Shown: piece after piece, positions 55,534 through 64,000 of the stretch
Position numbering within the stretch: position 1 is the first letter of the stretch
Layout: the number at the start of each line of letters is the position of its first letter
Assembly (NCBI GenBank): GCA_012034865.1
Contig: JAAUOM010000006.1
Coordinates: forward strand, 1 to 64,000
Length of the DNA stretch: 64,000 nt
Direction: 5' to 3'
DNA from: Acaryochloris sp. CRU_2_0
GTDB lineage: Bacteria; Cyanobacteriota; Cyanobacteriia; Thermosynechococcales; Thermosynechococcaceae
The notes under the pieces: generated by a model
The model's input: only the letters and a program-made list of their open reading frames with translations
Databases searched by the model: none
What the model was told of the DNA's origin: nothing
Made by a program: the position numbers and the translations under genes

Positions 55534-56034
55534 GTGGTTAGTTCTACTCAGACAGCGGCATCCACTCGTCTGGCAACGGTGATTGAGGCCATTCTCTATC
55601 TCAAGGCGCAACCCTTGTCCTTGAGCAAAATCGTTGAGTATGCCAAGTGCGATCGCGAGGATGCCGAAGATGCCCTGATCGAACTCATGCAAGACTATGC
55701 CCACCGAGACAGCGCCCTAGAAATTGTGGAAACCGATGAAGGTTTTAGCCTCCAACTGCGAAAAACCTTTCAAGATATGATCCACATCTTGGTTCCCGCT
55801 GATTTGGGGGTAGGTGCCCTGCGTACCCTGGCTGCTATTGCCCTCAAAGGTCCCCTGATGCAAACCGACCTCGTAGACCTCAGAGGTTCAGGAGCCTACC
55901 AGCATGTGCATGAGTTGGTAGAACAGGGCTTTGTGCAAAAGCGCCGTTCGTCTAATGGCCGTTCCTACCGAGTGCAAGTGACGGATCAGTTTTATCAATA
56001 TTTTGAGATCGATCAACTTCCTGCTATTGAGTAG
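55534..56034 (+). CDS. scpB: Segregation and condensation protein B homologue
   Basis: 166 residues from GTG 55534, with AGGAGC seven bases upstream. Two winged-helix units (ATVIEAILYLKAQPLSLSKI and ALRTLAAIALKGPLMQTDLV) are the ScpB pattern. ScpB works with ScpA and SMC in chromosome organisation; scpA is not in the window. The gene has VLVPADLGVGALRTLAAIAL, a typical cyanobacterial form. Confidence 0.85.
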   Translation: MVSSTQTAASTRLATVIEAILYLKAQPLSLSKIVEYAKCDREDAEDALIELMQDYAHRDSALEIVETDEGFSLQLRKTFQDMIHILVPADLGVGALRTLAAIALKGPLMQTDLVDLRGSGAYQHVHELVEQGFVQKRRSSNGRSYRVQVTDQFYQYFEIDQLPAIE

Positions 56035-56933
56035 TCAATCTCTTGAGCTTTTGTAGCCGAGACAACCGCTTTTTGCATTGAAGATTGCTAAAGTTGCAAG
56101 GGCGATTAAACTCGATTGCATAAGATCAGCAGTTCCTAATGACACGATTGGTTTATCCCCTCAGCTCCTCAATGGGGGTCTATATGATCCCCTATTTTCT
56201 ATCTCTTTCCTTAAGGATAAGCTCTGTATGCTATGCCATACCTGTCAGAGAAGACAAACTTGCTTACCGCTATTGTTAGCCCAAACCGACGCAATATTGC
56301 TCCAACAATTAAGCACGCTCCAGCAGTGCGATGGCCGAAGGCCAGTCGGAGACCATTGCCAATTACAGCGATCCACCCATCCCCACAATAAGCTGATGCA
56401 ATGGTTCGTGGCCGTCTATCGTCACCTGAGAAATCTACTTCTGTTTTTGTACCGCTTCGGTTTACCATAAGTTTTTGGTTCACTCAGGTTAACTAATGGT
56501 GAAAGCTAAGTTAATATCTTCTAGTAGAGTGTAGGGATATGGGCTAGACCGTTATCCCCTTACTTTTTGCTAGGTGAACAGATTGAACCTTCTTTAACTC
56601 AATGTTGAACGTTGACTAAAACAGGTCTGCACCAGCCCCTCGTCCTTGTGGAAAAGAACGGTAGGGGTTGGAACAATTGTTTTGGTCTATTGTCGTTGTA
56701 ACTATCTACAAAGAGGGTTTTTGTCAGAATCTTGAACTGTTTTCACCTGAAAAGTTGTTGAGATTCAGGGATTGCGGTGATCAGCTCTATGCAGGTTTTT
56801 GCACCCGAACGTATCAGCTCGAATACAATCAAATCCCATCTGAGATCCGAATTCAGTCATATCCTTAGCGTTTGGTTAGACGATTGATCAGGTTACTCCA
56901 AAACCCTAAATTCTGCGAAGGAGATATGTTTTA
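56035..56933. other. Long intergenic region upstream of the inositol-phosphate synthase gene
   Basis: 899 bases without a convincing gene. Frames of 130 codons (56078-56470, plus) and 90 codons (56211-56483, minus) overlap and have no recognised motif. A palindrome TGGCCGAAGGCCA lies at 56332-56344. The strong hairpin at 56632-56671 is listed separately. The length suggests a long leader, an ncRNA or decayed sequence. Confidence 0.4.
56632..56671 (+). promoter_or_regulatory. Strong hairpin in the leader of the inositol-phosphate synthase gene
   Basis: Outer stem CCAGCCCCT / AGGGGTTGG (9 pairs, one G-T), then inner CGT/ACG and CTT/AAG with one C-A mismatch, loop GTGGAA. It lies 263 bases before the GTG start. 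A role as structured RNA, ncRNA end or transcription pause site is possible; no U-run follows. Confidence 0.45.
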
Positions 56934-58037
56934 GTGGAAAAAATCAAAATAGCGATTGTAGGGATGGGTAACTGCGCAAGCTCCCTGATCCAAGGCATTG
57001 AATATTACAAAACCAAAAATGCTGAAGAAGCCATTGGCATCATGCATTGGGATATTGGCGGATTCAAACCCCATGATATTGAAGTGGTCGTAGCCTTTGA
57101 TATTGATCAACGTAAAGTAGGGCAGGATGTATCGGTAGCCATTTTTGCGCCCCCCAACTGCACAACCGTATTTTGTGCTGACATCCCTGCAAGTGGCGTC
57201 ACCGTTTCCATGGGCAAGCTCTTAGACGGCTTCTCTGAGCATATGAATCATCACAATCCTGAGCGCACCTTTGTGCTGAGTCAGGCAACCGAGCCTACTA
57301 AGACTGATATCGTGAAAGTTCTCAAAGACTCAGGAACAGAAATCCTAGTGAACTACCTGCCCGTCGGCTCAGAAGAGGCCACTAATTTTTATGCCGAATG
57401 TGCCATTGATGCTGGCGTGGGTTTTGTCAATTGCATTCCTGTTTTTATCGCTAGCAACCCCTTATGGGCTGAGAAATTTAAGCAAAACAATCTTCCCATC
57501 GTTGGCGATGACATCAAAGCCCAACTCGGTGCAACCATTACCCATCGTACCTTATCTGATCTCTTCAAAAAACGGGGTGTGAAACTGGAGAGAACCTACC
57601 AGCTCAACACTGGGGGCAATACTGATTTTTTGAACATGCTCAATCGCAGCCGCCTCGCCTCTAAGAAAGAATCCAAAACAGAGGCAGTTCAAGCTGTTCT
57701 CGCAGATCGTCTAGACGATAATGATATCCATGTGGGTCCCAGCGATTATGTCGCCTGGCAGCAGGACAACAAAGTCTGCTTCATTCGCATGGAAGGAAAG
57801 CTATTCGGCGATGTGCCCATGAATTTGGAGTTGCGCCTGTCCGTCGAAGATTCTCCCAATTCAGCCGGGGTCTCCATTGACGCTATCCGCTGCTGTAAGT
57901 TAGCCCTGCAAGCCAACAAAGGCGGCATCCTCCATTCCCCTTCTGCTTATTTCATGAAACACCCACCCCAGCAGTTCACTGACCAAGAAGCCTATGTGAT
58001 GACCGAAGATTTTATCGCTGGTCGTCGACAAGACTAG
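56934..58037 (+). CDS. Inositol-3-phosphate synthase
   Basis: 367 residues. Converts glucose-6-phosphate to myo-inositol-3-phosphate with NAD. NAD-binding IAIVGMGNCASSLIQG at the start, NYLPVGSEEA, GDDIKAQLGATITHR and LNTGGNTDFLNM are typical of the compact archaeal/actinobacterial-like form. Start GTG 56934 has AAGGAG ten bases upstream. A three-codon ATG-TTT-TAG (56926-56934) overlaps the start by one base and may be chance. Confidence 0.93.
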   Translation: MEKIKIAIVGMGNCASSLIQGIEYYKTKNAEEAIGIMHWDIGGFKPHDIEVVVAFDIDQRKVGQDVSVAIFAPPNCTTVFCADIPASGVTVSMGKLLDGFSEHMNHHNPERTFVLSQATEPTKTDIVKVLKDSGTEILVNYLPVGSEEATNFYAECAIDAGVGFVNCIPVFIASNPLWAEKFKQNNLPIVGDDIKAQLGATITHRTLSDLFKKRGVKLERTYQLNTGGNTDFLNMLNRSRLASKKESKTEAVQAVLADRLDDNDIHVGPSDYVAWQQDNKVCFIRMEGKLFGDVPMNLELRLSVEDSPNSAGVSIDAIRCCKLALQANKGGILHSPSAYFMKHPPQQFTDQEAYVMTEDFIAGRRQD

Positions 58038-58076
58038 GGGTCGAGGTTTTTGCCTCTTTTTACTTTCGCATAGCGG

Positions 58077-58619
58077 TTAGTAAGCGTCTTGGAGTTCATA
58101 GAAATCTGGGCTGATATAGTCTTTACGCAGGGGCCAACCCACCCAATCTTCAGGCATGAGCAGCCGTTTGAGGCAGGGATGACCTTCATAGACAATGCCA
58201 TACATGTCATAGGTTTCCCGTTCTTGCCAATCAGACGCCTTCCAGATCCAATAGAGTGACGGTACACGGGGATCTTCACGGGGAAGAAAGACCTTGATCC
58301 TTACTTCTGGCGGGCGATCTGCGTTGTCATTGAGCTGGGTCAGATGGTACATGCTCACCAAGTCTTGTCCAAGGCCAGAGTCATACCCCCCTTGGCATTG
58401 CAAATAGTTATATCCGTCCGCCTTTAAAGCTGTAATCACAGCAATCAGTTGATCCGCTGCCACCTTAATCATCTCAATACCCAGGTGATCCACGCCTAAA
58501 GGCTCAAGGGCAAGCCCTGCCTGGGAAAGCTTTTTAGCTAAAGGCCCAGCTTCGATAATGGGTGCGACGGGTTCTAGGGTTTGTTCGTCTTGATTAGGGT
58601 CTAGAGAGGACTCAGCCAC
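58077..58619 (-). CDS. ndhJ: NDH-1 subunit J
   Basis: 180 residues. Hydrophilic 30-kDa-type subunit of the cyanobacterial NDH-1 complex. Core pattern [51 protein letters not shown] and [19 protein letters not shown]. The tail is as in cyanobacteria. It follows ndhC on the same strand after 102 bases, in the place normally held by ndhK. Confidence 0.95.
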   Translation of the reverse strand: MAESSLDPNQDEQTLEPVAPIIEAGPLAKKLSQAGLALEPLGVDHLGIEMIKVAADQLIAVITALKADGYNYLQCQGGYDSGLGQDLVSMYHLTQLNDNADRPPEVRIKVFLPREDPRVPSLYWIWKASDWQERETYDMYGIVYEGHPCLKRLLMPEDWVGWPLRKDYISPDFYELQDAY

Positions 58620-58721
58620 CGTTAATGTACTCCTGCTTATGAACCGACAGAAAAAATCAAAATGAAGAGGGATTGATCGAACCCTAAGTTGAGGGAATTA
58701 TTAAGGGCAAAGCAGATCCTA

Positions 58722-59084
58722 TTAGGACCACTCCAAAGCGCCCTTCCGCCAAGCATAGACCAAACCGATAATCAGGATAGCGATGAAGATTAAGGCTTCA
58801 ATAAAGGCTAATACTCCCAGTTTGTGGAAGGCAACGGCCCAAGGATAGAGAAAGACCGTTTCCACATCGAAGATGACGAAAACCAGGGCAAACATATAGT
58901 ACCGAATATTAAATTGAATCCAAGCGCCTCCCACAGGCTCCATCCCAGATTCGTAGGTGGTTCGTCGTGCTGGCCCCTGGTTACTAGGACGCAGGACTTT
59001 GGAGGCACTGAGAGCCAAGGCCGGGACTAAACTACAGAGAAGTAAAAAGCCCAAGAGGTATTCGTAGCCACTTAAAGCAAACAT
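58722..59084 (-). CDS. ndhC: NDH-1 subunit 3
   Basis: 120 residues with three membrane segments (about 5-27, 62-82, 90-112). Motifs [15 protein letters not shown] and [23 protein letters not shown] are those of NuoA/NdhC. In most cyanobacteria the order is ndhC-ndhK-ndhJ; here the 102-base gap to ndhJ holds no ndhK. Start ATG 59084 is normal. The upstream 208 bases show no gene. Confidence 0.95.
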   Translation of the reverse strand: MFALSGYEYLLGFLLLCSLVPALALSASKVLRPSNQGPARRTTYESGMEPVGGAWIQFNIRYYMFALVFVIFDVETVFLYPWAVAFHKLGVLAFIEALIFIAILIIGLVYAWRKGALEWS

Positions 59085-59292
59085 ATCGTACAGGTTAGAG
59101 GTGTTGTGGTCGGGTTCTGTAGATACATTATACGGTTAGACCTCGTCCTTCCCCTGATTTTGAGAAATCAAGCCGTGAGTTTATCTTTTTAATTTAGATA
59201 ACAGCTATCTCCACAAGGCGAATTTAGCAGTCCTGCCATAGTTCTAACCTTATTACTCAGAGTTTCCTAGCAGCGCAAAATTGAGATTATCT

Positions 59293-59868
59293 TCAGAAGA
59301 AGCTTTTGACGGGGCATTGGAACCCAGTTAGCAAGGGTGAAGAGATCTGATCCGCACTTAAGAGGGTGGCGACCTGCTGGAGTTGGGAATTTTGTCGCCG
59401 ATAGACTTCTACCTGTTGCGATCGCCACTCGACGATCCAGTACTCTTGCACCCCTTTGAGGGAATACAATTTCAACTTGGCCTCTCTATCTCGACGCTCA
59501 TTGGTAATCCCTGCTGAGAGCACTTCCACAATCAATTCAGGTGCGCCCGTTAAGTGGCCTTCTGGGTCAACAATTTCTGCTAAACGCCCATTGCTGACCC
59601 AAACAATATCTGGGATGACGTTATCAACGTCAGAAAATATCAGACCAGGGGTGAGGAAGGGTTGTCCCAAATGGGTCTCTTCCGACCACAGCAGCAATTT
59701 GGCATAAATCCGACCGGCTGCACCTTGATGCCCAATATGAGGCGCGCGAGTCACAAACAGCTCTCCATCAATGATTTCATAGCGTTTCCACTCATCGGTT
59801 GCCAACAACTCAATATCAGCGCTCGTCCATTTTAATGGGCTTAATGGGGCCTTCCCAGGTTGAGTCAT
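59293..59868 (-). CDS. Uma2-family (DUF820) putative restriction-like endonuclease
   Basis: 191 residues. PD-(D/E)XK fold proteins very abundant in cyanobacteria. Conserved positions: YEIIDGELFVTRAPHIGH, VIPDIVWVSNGR, APELIVEVLSAG and ERRDREAKLKLY, then GVQEYWIVEW. It lies 12 bases downstream of gyrB on the same strand, so it is probably cotranscribed. Its role is unknown; the family resembles nuclease domains but activity is unproven. Confidence 0.88.
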   Translation of the reverse strand: MTQPGKAPLSPLKWTSADIELLATDEWKRYEIIDGELFVTRAPHIGHQGAAGRIYAKLLLWSEETHLGQPFLTPGLIFSDVDNVIPDIVWVSNGRLAEIVDPEGHLTGAPELIVEVLSAGITNERRDREAKLKLYSLKGVQEYWIVEWRSQQVEVYRRQNSQLQQVATLLSADQISSPLLTGFQCPVKSFF

Positions 59869-59880
59869 GGCGCATTCCTC

Positions 59881-61890
<2,010 letters not shown>

Positions 61891-61982
61891 CTATCACAAA
61901 AGCCTCTCAAGCGATTTTAGACCTGTCTTGAAGGCGATTCGGATTAGGGGTATATGATTCGATTCTTGGACTTGGAGACACC

Positions 61983-62936
61983 ATGACGGGGGGGCTGATT
62001 GTGATCTGTGGGCCAACGGCAACGGGCAAATCTGCTGTGGCTATGGCTGTGGCTGAACGGCTAGGCTCCCTTATCCTCAGTGCTGACTCCCGACAAGTCT
62101 ATCGCGGCTTTGATATTGGTACCGCCAAACCTTCCCTAGTCGATCAAGCCCAGGTGCCTCACTTCTTAATCGATATTTGTGATCCTACAGAAACCCTGAC
62201 GGTGGCTGAGTACCAACAGCAGGCTCAAGCCCAGATTACCCAAGCCCATGCCCAAGGTCAAATTCCGTTGTTGGTGGGGGGAACAGGACTGTATATTCGC
62301 GCGATTGTGGAGGGGTTGAAAATTCCGCAGGTGTCGCCGCAGTTAGAGTTGCGATCGCAACTGCAAGCCCAAGGTCAACCCCAGATCTATCAATGGCTCC
62401 AGCAAATTGACCCCCCGTCTGCTGCCAAAATTCATGCCCATGACCAAGTCCGCACCTTAAGAGCCTTAGAAGTCTACTACACCACCGGCATCCCCCTTTC
62501 TTCTCAGCAAAGCAGTGAACCCCCTACCTATCCCATCCTCCAAATTGGATTAGATTTTGCCGACCCTCAGGAGCAGCGACAAGCCATTCAACAGCGCACT
62601 GTGGCCATGATAGAACAAGACTGGCTAAGGGAAGTACAGACCCTGATCACCACCTATGGTGCTGATTTGCCCCTCCTCAATACCCTGGGCTATCGAGAAA
62701 TCAAAGCTTATCTGCACGAAAAACTGTCCCTCGAACAGGCGCAAGCACAAACCATCACCCGTACCTGCCAGTTTGCTAAACGCCAACGCACCTGGTTTAA
62801 GATGAGTCCTCACCTGCGTTGGTTCCAGGCCACCACCTCCCATTTGCCCGATCTGATCGATCAAATATGGGATTATATTCAGACTCAAGCTTGGGTTAAG
62901 ACCGATAAACTCCAGGAAATAATCACCAAAACCTAA
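61983..62936 (+). CDS. miaA: tRNA dimethylallyltransferase
   Basis: 317 residues. Modifies A37 of tRNAs that read UNN codons. P-loop GPTATGKSAVA, SADSRQVYRGFDIGTAKP, DICDPTETLTVAEY and VGGTGLYIRAI are family motifs. The C-terminal RTCQFAKRQRTWFK is present. Divergent from gyrB with a 161-base gap. Confidence 0.95.
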   Translation: MTGGLIVICGPTATGKSAVAMAVAERLGSLILSADSRQVYRGFDIGTAKPSLVDQAQVPHFLIDICDPTETLTVAEYQQQAQAQITQAHAQGQIPLLVGGTGLYIRAIVEGLKIPQVSPQLELRSQLQAQGQPQIYQWLQQIDPPSAAKIHAHDQVRTLRALEVYYTTGIPLSSQQSSEPPTYPILQIGLDFADPQEQRQAIQQRTVAMIEQDWLREVQTLITTYGADLPLLNTLGYREIKAYLHEKLSLEQAQAQTITRTCQFAKRQRTWFKMSPHLRWFQATTSHLPDLIDQIWDYIQTQAWVKTDKLQEIITKT

Positions 62937-62981
62937 CAGACCTTTGTTAAAATAACGGGGTTGTTTTGACACCATACCTCT

Positions 62982-63500
62982 TTGAGCCAGTCCCTCGATT
63001 TGCCTCGGGTTGGCGACCCTAAGGCTGATGAGTTTTTACAAGAACTAGCTGCCATTCAACAAACCAGTTCTAAACGCATCGCCATTCTGGGTTCTCGCCA
63101 TGTCCCCCTCATGCATCAACACATCATTGAAATGATGAGCTATGCCTTGGTTCTTTCTGGGAACCGTCTCCTCACATCCGGTGCCATTGGTACCAATGCG
63201 GCTGCTATCCGAGGGGCGATGCGAGCTGATCCTAAGCTATTAACTGTGGTTTTGCCCCAAAGCATGGAACAACAACCCCCAGAATCTAGGCGACAACTGG
63301 AACAAGTGATGCACGTTGTCGAAAAACCAGAACACGACCATTTACCCCTAGCAGAAGCCAGTGCTATTTGTAATCAAGAAATTATTTCCCGCTGTGATCA
63401 ATTGATTTGTTTTGCTTTCCATGACAGCCATACCCTCCTGCAAACTTGTCAAGAGGCGGAAGAGTCACGAAAATTAGTCACCCTCTTCTATTTTGACTAA
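62982..63500 (+). CDS. DprA-like Rossmann-fold protein
   Basis: 172 residues, reading from a TTG at 62982 (MSQSLDLPRVGDPK); no upstream ATG fits, and TTAAAAT upstream could be a -10 box. Core IAILGSRHVPLMHQHIIEMM, LLTSGAIGTNAAAIRGAMRA and QLICFAFHD fit the nucleotide/DNA-binding DprA-type fold in cyanobacteria. It is much shorter than true DprA, so function in DNA uptake is not assured. Same direction as miaA, 45-base gap. Confidence 0.8.
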   Translation: MSQSLDLPRVGDPKADEFLQELAAIQQTSSKRIAILGSRHVPLMHQHIIEMMSYALVLSGNRLLTSGAIGTNAAAIRGAMRADPKLLTVVLPQSMEQQPPESRRQLEQVMHVVEKPEHDHLPLAEASAICNQEIISRCDQLICFAFHDSHTLLQTCQEAEESRKLVTLFYFD

Positions 63501-63606
63501 GGATTATGAGTCCACTAAACTACCTCCGTCACAGCAGCCCAAAATGGAGTCAATCAAACGCTTTTAGCGAATTGGCGAATTACAACTGATGGTGTCTAAA
63601 CTCCAG

Positions 63607-64000
63607 TTATTGCAGTTGCCTGTGATAGTCCTGAATGGCTTTGACGTCCATCGCTTGCGATTGCAGCGATCGCAATGCTGCTGCCGTTGCTTTAGCCCCA
63701 GCGATGGTGGTAATCAAGGGGATTTTATAGGCTAGAGCCGAACGCCGGATCAAGCGACCATCCGCATGGGCATCGCTACCAGAGGGCGTATTCAAGATCA
63801 ATTGCACCTGGCGATTTTTGATTAAATCCAAGACGTTGGGTCTGCCTTCATGGAGTTTGAGGACAAGGGCAACCTCAAAGCCTGCTGCTTCTAGAACTTT
63901 CTGAGTGCCCGTGGTCGCCACCAATTTAAATCCCAGATCAATTAAATCTTTGGCAATGGGAATCACCGCTTGCTTATCGCGATCGGTCATGGATACAAAT
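63607..64000 (-). CDS. carB: Carbamoyl-phosphate synthase large subunit, C-terminal end (partial)
   Basis: The reading frame is open to the right edge, so only the last roughly 130 residues are present. They form the MGS-like allosteric domain of CarB: LIDLGFKLVATTGTQKVLE, LKLHEGRPNVLDLIKN, LILNTPSGSDAHADG and IRRSALAYKIPLITTIAGA. This domain binds regulators such as UMP. The methionine at 63990 is internal, not a start. The rest of the gene lies beyond the window. Confidence 0.93.
   Translation of the reverse strand, partial: FVSMTDRDKQAVIPIAKDLIDLGFKLVATTGTQKVLEAAGFEVALVLKLHEGRPNVLDLIKNRQVQLILNTPSGSDAHADGRLIRRSALAYKIPLITTIAGAKATAAALRSLQSQAMDVKAIQDYHRQLQ

Noticed and set aside
56078-56470. 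130-codon frame upstream of inositol-phosphate synthase
   Set aside because: Overlaps a minus-strand frame, has no family match I recognise and weak start.

Overview
The window is chromosomal DNA of a cyanobacterium. The evidence is the gene set (gun4, ndhC, ndhJ, a FutA-type iron-binding protein, a COP23-like protein, a LabA-like NYN protein, DUF928 and NrtS-like proteins) and the many GCGATCGC (HIP1) octamers spread through both strands. The general look of the proteins and of the IS630 remnant suggests something near Acaryochloris, but that is an impression and was not tested.

Layout. 0-12 kb: an IS630 transposase remnant, a FutA-like iron-binding lipoprotein, an MscS channel, a TamB-like envelope protein cut in two by a frameshift, a secreted protein of unknown function (also frameshifted), a trypsin-like protease and mutY. 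12-13.8 kb: an accessory pocket with unrecognised DNA, a small decayed CRISPR array without cas genes, an orphan protein and a three-hairpin repeat. 13.8-31 kb: housekeeping genes (ABC exporter, M48 peptidase, infC, a frameshifted YciI gene, mtnP, cysS, coaD, glyS, an intracellular alpha-amylase) mixed with secreted proteins (a second trypsin-like protease, COP23, SH3b). 31-45.5 kb: sterol desaturase-like hydroxylase, NarL-type regulator, PAS histidine kinase, mutS2, a stand-alone EF-G paralogue, gun4, a frameshifted CHASE2-adenylate cyclase, a LabA-like gene, DUF928 and NrtS-like genes. 45.6-49 kb: a tight five-gene thiol-redox operon. 49.4-53 kb: a cupin / Rieske / phosphodiester-glycosidase cluster. 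53-64 kb: glk, an orphan ABC ATPase, scpB, inositol-phosphate synthase, ndhJ and ndhC without ndhK, a Uma2 nuclease, gyrB, miaA, a DprA-like protein and the 3' end of carB.

How genes work together. The clearest functional unit is 45612-49022. It encodes a thioredoxin, an NADPH-thioredoxin reductase, a CcdA membrane thiol transporter and two exported thioredoxin-like proteins that carry repeated [N/D]PC[A/S][A/S]K motifs. Together these could carry NADPH electrons across the membrane to Cys-rich exported proteins. It is the best candidate here for an undescribed system.

A recurring oddity is the loss of one base at or near a homopolymer run in TamB, the secreted protein, YciI, probably the CHASE2 cyclase and possibly infC. 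All go in the same direction. Either the assembly carries homopolymer undercalls or these genes really are broken or slippage-dependent. Readers should treat the split genes as probably single genes.
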